A DNA stretch of 41,948 nt from an uncultured Oscillospiraceae bacterium. Lineage in GTDB: Bacteria; Bacillota; Clostridia; Oscillospirales; Oscillospiraceae. Below, piece by piece: positions 6,965 to 13,557 of the stretch. How positions within the stretch are numbered: position 1 is the first letter of the stretch; every line of letters starts with the position of its first letter. The stretch covers positions 1-41,948 of the forward strand of contig CANQTW010000020.1 of assembly GCA_947626845.1 (NCBI GenBank), written 5' to 3'. The notes beneath the pieces were generated by a model. The model was not told where the DNA came from and did not search any database. It was given only the letters and a program-made list of their open reading frames with translations. Made by a program: the position numbers and the translations under genes.

Positions 6965-8590
6965 ATGTCCACTAACATTTCCAAACAGCGGCGGGACGAG
7001 CTCGTGGGGAAGATCCGGGAGATTCGGAGGTTCATCTCCGCCGCGCCGCAGGATGAGAATACGGGAAATTTGCTGGCTTACCTCTCTGAACTTGAAAAGG
7101 ACGTGAGCGGGAAGAAGTACGGCCTTGTGTTTGAGGAGCACCGGGAGGAGATCGACGAGGTGCTGGACACGCACACGCCTGTCCTCACGGAGGATGCCGG
7201 ACTCTACATAGACAACGGTGGGCAGATGAATTTCCTCATTGAAGGGGACAATCTGGCGGCGCTGAAGCTATTGGAGAAAACGCACCGAGGCAGGATCGAT
7301 CTCATTTACATTGATCCACCATACAACCGAGGAAAAACCGACTTTGTTTATGATGACAATTTTGTGGTAAACGAGGATACTTTTAAACATAGTAAGTGGG
7401 TCTCGTTTATGAGAGCTCGTTTGGAAATTGCAAGGCACCTTTTATCAGAAGATGGATTGGTTTTCATATCTATTGATGATAATGAGCTTGCGTCTCTTAG
7501 ATTGCTTTGCGACGAAATATTTGGAGCGGACTTATTTATCAACATTTTTGTTTGGCAACGCAATTCAAGTGAAAAAACAGAAAAAGGCAAATTCACTGTA
7601 AACACAGAGTATGTCTTATTGTACGCAAAGAGCTTAGAGTATACACTTAATTCCGCATATAAGCCTCTGTCCGAGGCTTCTCAAAAATTGTTTAAATTTG
7701 ATGACAATGACGGCAGGGGCAAATATCAGACCGTGAGTTTACAAAAGCCTCGTGACCCAGGTCCTGAAACAACCTATGATTATGTGGACAATGCAGGTAA
7801 AGTGTGGAAATGCCCACCAAAAGGCTGGCGAATGAAATACGAAAAAATCAAAGCCTTAGAAAATGATGGCCGATTGGTTTTAAGCGGAAAAAGTTTGCGT
7901 GTTAAGGATTATTGGAACGAAAGAGAGAATGCAGGTAAAAGGATTGATACCTTGTGGAATGATTTGCCGCAAAACACTGCGGGGAGCAATGAATTAGATA
8001 CAATCATGGGTCGGACAAACGCTTTTGATAATCCAAAGCCAACCGATTTAATAAAACGATGCCTTGAAATAGGAAGTAAGAACGCATGTGTTCTCGATTT
8101 CTTCGCCGGAAGCGGCACGACCGGCCATGCGGTTTTAAAGCTAAACTCCGAGGACGGTGGCAATCGCCGGTTCATCCTCTGCACCAATAATGAAAATAAC
8201 ATCTGCCGTGACATCACCTATGAGCGAATCAGGCGTGTTATCGCCAACGAGGACTACGCCGCCTCGCTCAAGTATTACAAAATCGAGTATATCCCCATCA
8301 CCGAGAGAATGTACTATGAGTACGCCGACGAGCTTCTGTGGCATATCCGGGAGTTGGTGGAGCTGGAAAACGGCGTCAACTTCACAGGAAATGACAAGAT
8401 TGCCATCGTCCTTACAGACGATGAACTCGCGGATTTCGTAGAACATATTGACAGCACTCCGAACTGCCACAAGCTGTACATGGGCCACGACCTTCTCCCC
8501 GACGAGGATCAGCAGACCGCGATTTTGGAGAGAGGTATCGAAATAAGCATCATCCCGGATTACTATTATAGGGACTTGCAGGAGAGGTAA
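6965..8590 (+). CDS. mod: Type III restriction-modification system DNA methyltransferase (Mod)
   Basis: 541 residues from the ATG at 6965, which has an AGGGAGGAAG ribosome site; an upstream TTG at 6932 lacks one. The catalytic motif DPPY (117-120) precedes the S-adenosylmethionine-binding motif FFAGSGTTG (379-387), the order of beta-class adenine methyltransferases and of type III Mod subunits. The target recognition domain should lie between them (about 195-345). Mod alone methylates its recognition site and is needed by Res for cleavage. Codon and base use are clearly mosaic: both ends (to about 7320 and from about 8100) are GC-rich, while the segment in between is AT-rich. It is followed two bases later by the next gene. 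Confidence 0.92.
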   Translation: MSTNISKQRRDELVGKIREIRRFISAAPQDENTGNLLAYLSELEKDVSGKKYGLVFEEHREEIDEVLDTHTPVLTEDAGLYIDNGGQMNFLIEGDNLAALKLLEKTHRGRIDLIYIDPPYNRGKTDFVYDDNFVVNEDTFKHSKWVSFMRARLEIARHLLSEDGLVFISIDDNELASLRLLCDEIFGADLFINIFVWQRNSSEKTEKGKFTVNTEYVLLYAKSLEYTLNSAYKPLSEASQKLFKFDDNDGRGKYQTVSLQKPRDPGPETTYDYVDNAGKVWKCPPKGWRMKYEKIKALENDGRLVLSGKSLRVKDYWNERENAGKRIDTLWNDLPQNTAGSNELDTIMGRTNAFDNPKPTDLIKRCLEIGSKNACVLDFFAGSGTTGHAVLKLNSEDGGNRRFILCTNNENNICRDITYERIRRVIANEDYAASLKYYKIEYIPITERMYYEYADELLWHIRELVELENGVNFTGNDKIAIVLTDDELADFVEHIDSTPNCHKLYMGHDLLPDEDQQTAILERGIEISIIPDYYYRDLQER

Positions 8591-8592
8591 AA

Positions 8593-9120
8593 ATGGAGGA
8601 ATATCTCGAAAATGATAAAAATTTGTTAGTACAGGTATTTGCCGAGTTTATTACATTTCTATATTTAACTTTATATGATTCCAAGGACAACAAGATGCTG
8701 CACAACATTTTTCTTGAGAGCAAAAGAATACATATCCGTGAGTTAAGCGACTTTTTCTCATCAGATGAGAAAAGAAGGCAGAAAGATGATTTGTCAAGCT
8801 CATACTTTCTCGCCACTCCAATTCCGTTAGATGTTCAAATTTCGAGCAATTTAAGGAAACAAATTAATAAGGGAACTGCCCACCTGACAAAAAAGAGGGG
8901 TACGTTTTCCGTACCTAATCGAGATTATATTGAAGCAAGCAAAAATATAATTCAATCAATTAACCATTTTATGAAAGAGCTTGATTGTGGAAATATGAGC
9001 GCAAAATGTATACAAGCAATTAAAGAGACTAATGCCGTAGAATTACAACAAGTAATTAGAAAGCATCTTGTTGAAGTCTCAATAATTAACGCACTGAATG
9101 GAGTGGAGATAGACCTATGA
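8593..9120 (+). CDS. Unknown helical protein inserted between mod and res
   Basis: This 175-residue, AT-rich gene begins two bases after mod and ends overlapping res by four bases (ATGA), so it is translated as part of the restriction operon. It is predicted mostly helical. HIRELSDFF (47-55), KDDLSSSYF (64-72) and INKGTAHLTKKR (91-102) recall uncharacterised HEPN-like proteins that share a histidine-arginine motif before a DFF, a KDD motif and a later AHLT motif. I do not recognise a named family with certainty. Its base composition differs sharply from res and from the ends of mod, pointing to later insertion into a standard two-gene type III operon. It could be a third system component, a toxin or an inhibitor. 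Confidence 0.8.
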   Translation: MEEYLENDKNLLVQVFAEFITFLYLTLYDSKDNKMLHNIFLESKRIHIRELSDFFSSDEKRRQKDDLSSSYFLATPIPLDVQISSNLRKQINKGTAHLTKKRGTFSVPNRDYIEASKNIIQSINHFMKELDCGNMSAKCIQAIKETNAVELQQVIRKHLVEVSIINALNGVEIDL

Positions 9121-11303
9121 CACTCAAAGAATTTCAGCTCAACGCTGTAAAAGCCCTGTTTGAGGCGATGGACAAGCCGGTGCGGGATATTATTCTGAAA
9201 AGTCCCACCGGGAGCGGCAAGACCATCATTCTCACCTACTTCATGCATCAGTACATACAAAGCTGCGCCAAAACCGTCTTTATCTGGCTCACTCCCGGCA
9301 AAGGTGATTTGGAGGAGCAGAGCAAGGCCAAGATGGACAAGTATATCCACGCCGCCCAAACAAAGCTCCTGGCCGATGTGATGACCGGGGGTTTTGAGGA
9401 GAATGACAGCGTTTTCATCAACTGGGAGAAGCTCACAAAAAAGGGCAACAACGCTCTGAAGGACAGCGAGAGGACAAACTTCATCGAGTACGTGGATCAT
9501 GCTCTCCGGGACGGCCTTCATTTTGTGGTGATCGTGGACGAGAGCCATCAGAACAACACGGTCAAGGCGGATGAGATCATTCAGCTCTTTCACACGGACA
9601 AGATCATCCGTTGCTCCGCCACGCCCAAGAGTGTAAGCGGCGCTGAAGTAATCGAGATTTCTGAGGAGGATGTCATCGCCTCCGGCCTCATAAAGAAAAT
9701 TCTCATCATCAACGAGGACTTTCCTCAGCGGGTGGAGACGGACGACCAGACCGCTTATCTCCTTGAACGGGCCTATGCCAAGCAGCGGGCGCTCCGGTCG
9801 GCGTTCCTCGCCATGGGAAAGGACATAAACCCTCTGATCGTTGTGCAGATACCGAATAAGTCTGAGGTCCTGCAGGACCAGGTGGAGCGATGGTTTGAAG
9901 CTCAGGGCGTCACCTGCGAAAACAGGCAGCTGGCTATTTGGCTTTCCAAGGAGCATGAAAATTTGGAGGGTATCGATAAACTTGACGCCCCGTCTGTTGC
10001 TGTCATCATAAAGCAGGCTGTCGCCACCGGCTGGGACTGCCCCAGGGCACAGATTCTCGTTAAACTCCGGGACAATATGGACGAGACTTTTGAGATCCAG
10101 ACCATCGGGCGTATCCGCCGTATGCCAGAGGGTACGCACTACGGAAGCGACCTCTTGGATAGTTGCTATCTCTATACTTTTGACGAGAAGTTCACCGCTG
10201 GAGTGCGAATGAGCCTTGGGTATGGAGCACTCAACTCAACTACACTCTTTCTGAAAAGCGAGTATCGGGACATTACCCTCACCAGCGAACAGCGAACCTA
10301 TGTAACCCAAACCCGCAGTCCCAAGGCGGCGATTGTGGCCGTTACCGAATATTTTGAGCGGGAATTTGGCGTTGGCGGCGATTTGAGTAAAAATGAAATT
10401 GCCTTGCGAAAAGCCGGATTTGACTTTTCCGAGGACGTGGTACGCCACACCATATCCGGCGAGACGGTGACGTTGGAGTTTGCGGCCCATGATATGAATA
10501 CTATCGATGTGACTGAGACATTGAATACCCATAAACACGGACGCGAATACCACCGAAGGATCGGCCAAATCGGGCTTGAGATCGGCATGGAATACTCCTA
10601 TATGAACACCATTATCCGTAAGCTGTTCGACAGGAATTTCAAGTACAACAAGAAGATACTAAACCTGGAGCCTCGGCTGGTCTATTCATTTGTTCTGAAC
10701 AACGCAGACCGTCTTCGCCGAATCATTCGTGATGCTATGGCGGTGGAGATGGCTCAAACGGAGATCGACTTTAAGAACGTGTCAAAGACGGCTTTCCATA
10801 TTCCCCGCGCCTGCCAGTTCACCTACGACAGCAAGGCCAAAACGCAGGTGGAGATGAGCAAGAATGTCTACCAGGGCTATCTGTCCTCTGCGGAACCGCG
10901 CTCCTCTGCTGAACGGAAGTTTGAAAAGTTCTGTGAAACCGCCGACGGCGTGGAGTGGGTCTACAAAAACGGCGACAAGGGCAGCGAATATCTGTCCATC
11001 GTATACTCTGACAACTCCGGCAAGCTGAAAAACTTCTTCCCCGATTACATCGTCGGCGTGCGTGGAGAGATTTGGATCATCGAAACCAAGGGCGGCTTTG
11101 ATAGGTCGGGGAACAGTCAGGACATTGATATATTTACGCCTAAAAAGTTTGAGGTACTAAAGAATTACCTCGCACGCTACGGCCTTAAAGGCGGTATAGT
11201 GCGGTATGATAACAAGAGCGAGGAACTCTTTATCTGCCGGGATCATTACGTCGATGATATAAGCGATGATGTTTGGGAATTGTTAAGCAGTGCGCTTGGG
11301 TGA
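9117..11303 (+). CDS. res: Type III restriction enzyme helicase-nuclease subunit (Res)
   Basis: 728 residues. The N-terminal superfamily 2 helicase shows motif I SPTGSGKT (29-36), motif II DESH (141-144) and motif III SATP (167-170), and the region about 290-345 contains the conserved IGRIRRMPEG segment (motif VI). The C-terminal nuclease of the PD-(D/E)XK type is visible as PDYIVGVRGEIWIIETKGG: D643, E656 and K658 are the likely catalytic residues. Res uses ATP hydrolysis to communicate between two unmodified sites and then cuts. It is shorter than the best-known enzymes of about 970 residues but contains all key motifs. It is co-translated with the 175-residue gene upstream. Confidence 0.92.
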   Translation: MTLKEFQLNAVKALFEAMDKPVRDIILKSPTGSGKTIILTYFMHQYIQSCAKTVFIWLTPGKGDLEEQSKAKMDKYIHAAQTKLLADVMTGGFEENDSVFINWEKLTKKGNNALKDSERTNFIEYVDHALRDGLHFVVIVDESHQNNTVKADEIIQLFHTDKIIRCSATPKSVSGAEVIEISEEDVIASGLIKKILIINEDFPQRVETDDQTAYLLERAYAKQRALRSAFLAMGKDINPLIVVQIPNKSEVLQDQVERWFEAQGVTCENRQLAIWLSKEHENLEGIDKLDAPSVAVIIKQAVATGWDCPRAQILVKLRDNMDETFEIQTIGRIRRMPEGTHYGSDLLDSCYLYTFDEKFTAGVRMSLGYGALNSTTLFLKSEYRDITLTSEQRTYVTQTRSPKAAIVAVTEYFEREFGVGGDLSKNEIALRKAGFDFSEDVVRHTISGETVTLEFAAHDMNTIDVTETLNTHKHGREYHRRIGQIGLEIGMEYSYMNTIIRKLFDRNFKYNKKILNLEPRLVYSFVLNNADRLRRIIRDAMAVEMAQTEIDFKNVSKTAFHIPRACQFTYDSKAKTQVEMSKNVYQGYLSSAEPRSSAERKFEKFCETADGVEWVYKNGDKGSEYLSIVYSDNSGKLKNFFPDYIVGVRGEIWIIETKGGFDRSGNSQDIDIFTPKKFEVLKNYLARYGLKGGIVRYDNKSEELFICRDHYVDDISDDVWELLSSALG

Positions 11304-11410
11304 ACACAGAACTCTATGCAAAGTGTGGCCTGACCGATAAGGAGATAGTGTTTATTGAGGTAGCGGTCAATTCGGCGAAGTATAAAATTTTCCTCCGAAA
11401 GCGACTTTAG
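11300..11410 (+). pseudogene. 36-residue C-terminal-like remnant coupled to res
   Basis: A GTG overlapping the res stop (GTGA) opens a 36-codon frame beginning NTELYAKCGLTDKEIVFIE. This resembles the LYAKxGLTxEEIxFIE tail that ends many DNA methyltransferases and helicases of restriction systems. It is probably the remaining end of a lost gene rather than a functional peptide, though the GTGA overlap would allow translation. Confidence 0.45.
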
Positions 11411-11424
11411 ATTGGAGTGTTGTA

Positions 11425-12192
11425 ATGGATAATCTTGAAAGCAACGGCATTAAAGTCAAATCCCATATTCAAATTCCAAAACTGCTTTTAAAACGATTTC
11501 AAAGAAATGGGACTTTTGCTATTTATGATGTTGAAAATAAAACTATTTCAAAACGCGGTACCGCCGGAAACGCAAACGTTCAATTAGGGTATTATTCAAC
11601 ACAGTTTGAAGCCACATTAAACGAAGAAATAGAGCGTCCGTTTAGTAAAACACTTTCAATTTTAGAAAAATGGGATTATGAAAATTGTGATTTGTCCATT
11701 AAAATGGCGCCCATATGGAATTTTATTTATTCTTTATTTTTGAGAGACCCGATAGTACATGAGCAGGTAAAAAACACATCTTTATGTAGATTGCTCCCAG
11801 GAACTCAACAAAATGACTTTATCGTAGCTGTCGGATTAGAAGCCATAAGCGAATTAGATTTTCTTTCTAAATTTAATACCATGACGGTATTAATCAACAA
11901 GACAAACACTCCATTTGTATTGCCGATGATGGGGATATATTCTTATAAAAATGATGGGGAAAGCATGATAAACTTACCAATTAACCCCAAAATGGCTATC
12001 TGTTTGTTATGCAGAAAAGAAACCGCAATGTCAGGCTTGGAACGCGATGGTATTCCTCCTATTACAACAGAAAGTCCCCAAGTAATAATGCAATTGAATG
12101 AATTCGCTTTTGAAGCTCAAGTGAAAAAAGGGCAGGGATTTGTAATTTGCCCAGATTTAGGCGAGTTAAAACGTTTAGTGAACACAATATAA
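11425..12192 (+). CDS. DUF4238-domain protein
   Basis: 255 residues, AT-rich. The N-terminus SHIQIPKLLLKRF followed by IYDVENKTI and then GYYSTQFEATLNEEIERPF has the layout of DUF4238 proteins (histidine at the first strand, a LLxxF motif, then a conserved acidic E-x-x-L-x-x-x-E helix). The function of DUF4238 is not known; members are often found in mobile and defence islands. The ribosome site is weak (GGAGTG about eight bases before the ATG at 11425). It interrupts the GC-rich stretch formed by res and the 73-residue gene downstream, which suggests insertion. Confidence 0.7.
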   Translation: MDNLESNGIKVKSHIQIPKLLLKRFQRNGTFAIYDVENKTISKRGTAGNANVQLGYYSTQFEATLNEEIERPFSKTLSILEKWDYENCDLSIKMAPIWNFIYSLFLRDPIVHEQVKNTSLCRLLPGTQQNDFIVAVGLEAISELDFLSKFNTMTVLINKTNTPFVLPMMGIYSYKNDGESMINLPINPKMAICLLCRKETAMSGLERDGIPPITTESPQVIMQLNEFAFEAQVKKGQGFVICPDLGELKRLVNTI

Positions 12193-12220
12193 TTTCCTTG
12201 AACTAATACGGCGGTACAGT

Positions 12221-12442
12221 ATGTTCTCCCAAAAACACCCCACCATCGACATCACTCACAAATCCGTCCCCACATGGTACGGTGGTACGAAGGTTGTGCC
12301 AACGTCTAAATCCGAGCAGCGCAAGATGAAGGCGGAGATTCTCAAGCGTGACCCGAAGGCAGTTGTTGTTGACAGTAAGGCGAAGGAGAAGGACTTGGAC
12401 TGGATCGACCGTATCGAGGAATTTGACGCGTTCATGGATTGA
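12221..12442 (+). CDS. Small hypothetical protein linked to the restriction operon (73 residues)
   Basis: The frame codes for a charged 73-residue protein (MFSQKHPTIDITHKSVPTW then YGGTKVVPTSKSEQRKMK), with a lysine-rich middle and an acidic C-terminus. It is GC-rich and uses codons like res, unlike the AT-rich genes on both sides, so it may have been next to res originally. No clear ribosome site precedes the ATG at 12221 and the frame stays open upstream, so the start is uncertain. The function is unknown. Confidence 0.55.
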   Translation: MFSQKHPTIDITHKSVPTWYGGTKVVPTSKSEQRKMKAEILKRDPKAVVVDSKAKEKDLDWIDRIEEFDAFMD

Positions 12443-12503
12443 CAGTTTAGATAATGCACCGCGCAAAAGAAAATTAAATATAAATCTGTAAAGGAGTAAT
12501 AAT

Positions 12504-12914
12504 GTGTCAATTCACTTTTATAAAGCTCTTGTTGCGGAATCCTTAAAGGCTATACAAGAGAGCCACGAATTATCTGATGTGAGTAAGGATATTGACAACG
12601 TATGGCATCAGATGGAACAGGTAAGGTTCATAAATCTTATGCAGGAAAATGATGTTAATTTAAGAATATGGAAGCTCCAGCAAGCACGGGATTTAAATGG
12701 GGCAATGAGGAAAAAATATCCCGTCATTGACAATATGCTGGATATTGCTAATAAGCTTATCCCTAAGCGAAATTCAACAGGGGTTGGTTCTACTACAAGC
12801 GAAACACAAGAATACAAATTATTGGAGCAAGACTATTATGGCATATTGTGCCACGTCCTTCTAAAAAAGAAAATCACGGAAAGCATTGAGGAGTTTATAG
12901 AGAAAGTAGATTAA
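12504..12914 (+). CDS. Hypothetical helical protein, last gene of the defence cargo (136 residues)
   Basis: A GTG start at 12504 is chosen because AAGGAG lies seven bases upstream; the overlapping ATG at 12502 is in another frame and stops after 14 codons. The 136-residue product is almost entirely helical and charged (HFYKALVAESLKAIQES, a VWHQMEQVRFINLMQEND segment, and an acidic end). No family is recognised. It is AT-rich like the SIR2 and DUF4238 genes, and a terminator follows, so it ends the rightward transcription unit. Confidence 0.65.
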   Translation: MSIHFYKALVAESLKAIQESHELSDVSKDIDNVWHQMEQVRFINLMQENDVNLRIWKLQQARDLNGAMRKKYPVIDNMLDIANKLIPKRNSTGVGSTTSETQEYKLLEQDYYGILCHVLLKKKITESIEEFIEKVD

Positions 12915-12925
12915 AGCAATTTACC

Positions 12926-12969
12926 AAAGCGGCATCAGAGCATAAGCCCTAATGCCGCTTTGTTTCATT
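12926..12969 (+). terminator. Terminator ending the defence cargo, facing tnpV
   Basis: A perfect ten-base stem AAAGCGGCAT/ATGCCGCTTT (12926-12935 and 12952-12961) is followed by GTTTCATTT. Because the flank AAA also becomes TTT on the other strand, it may serve the convergent tnpV transcript as well. Confidence 0.75.
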
Positions 12970-13319
12970 TAGGAGTATATCAATTCGTCCAATATCACCT
13001 CCTCCACCGCCTTGCGGATGTTGTTCTTTGCCCCTACCCACGCCATCTGATTCTCCGCTTTGAGCCGCTCCGTGACGCCCTGCTCCGTAGCCATCTGGCA
13101 GGTCAGGCGCTCGAACATTTCCTCTGCCAGCCGGTCAATCTCTGCAAGATGGGCATTGAGCTTACCTGAGAGAAGCATACCTGTATATATCCCGTTATGA
13201 TGTTTCTTCAGATACTCCATTCGCCTTCTGCCCCAAATACCGATGGATTCAGCCTCCGGCGCAGTCAGATTTGGGATCATGTAGTCACCTTCGCGGTGGT
13301 AAGTTAATCGTGAGCTCAT
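12969..13319 (-). CDS. tnpV: TnpV-family transposon-encoded protein
   Basis: 116 residues from the ATG at 13319, which has AGGAGG about seven bases upstream; the in-frame ATG at 13325 touches that site. The sequence shows the family pattern: YHREGDYMIPNL, GIWGRRRMEYLKKH, LSGKLNAHLAEID and the C-terminal WVGAKNNIRKAVEEVI. TnpV was first described in Tn4451-type mobilizable transposons; its function is still unclear. It usually lies near an element end, which agrees with the change to chromosomal genes right of it. Confidence 0.88.
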   Translation of the reverse strand: MSSRLTYHREGDYMIPNLTAPEAESIGIWGRRRMEYLKKHHNGIYTGMLLSGKLNAHLAEIDRLAEEMFERLTCQMATEQGVTERLKAENQMAWVGAKNNIRKAVEEVILDELIYS

Positions 13320-13497
13320 TTTCATACCTCCTATTTTTGATACCTACATTGTACCAGCCGTCACGTCAAAAGACGAATGTGCAAAAAGAAAACACTAAGA
13401 AGACCATTTCTGCCCTTCTGAGCGTCCTCCCGGATATGTGCCGGTGCCGGATTTTTGTTATTTTACAAAGTCCCTTATGAATAACCGTACCAAAAGG

Positions 13498-13525
13498 CCC
13501 GGCTGAGTAGTCTTTCTCAGCCGGG
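13498..13525 (-). terminator. Terminator after the beta-helix lipoprotein gene
   Basis: A perfect ten-base stem CCCGGCTGAG/CTCAGCCGGG with an eight-base loop lies about 32 bases beyond the lipoprotein stop codon; on the minus strand it is followed by CCTTTTGG. The 13320-13497 stretch contains no gene and probably contains the right boundary of the first mobile element, but I could not identify an attachment repeat. Confidence 0.65.
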
Positions 13526-13557
13526 ATTATTTATGTTCAAAAGCGGGACATATTCAA

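Noticed and set aside
8952..10139. Minus-strand frame of 395 codons opposite res
   Set aside because: No ribosome site or domain; the plus-strand helicase motifs are unmistakable.
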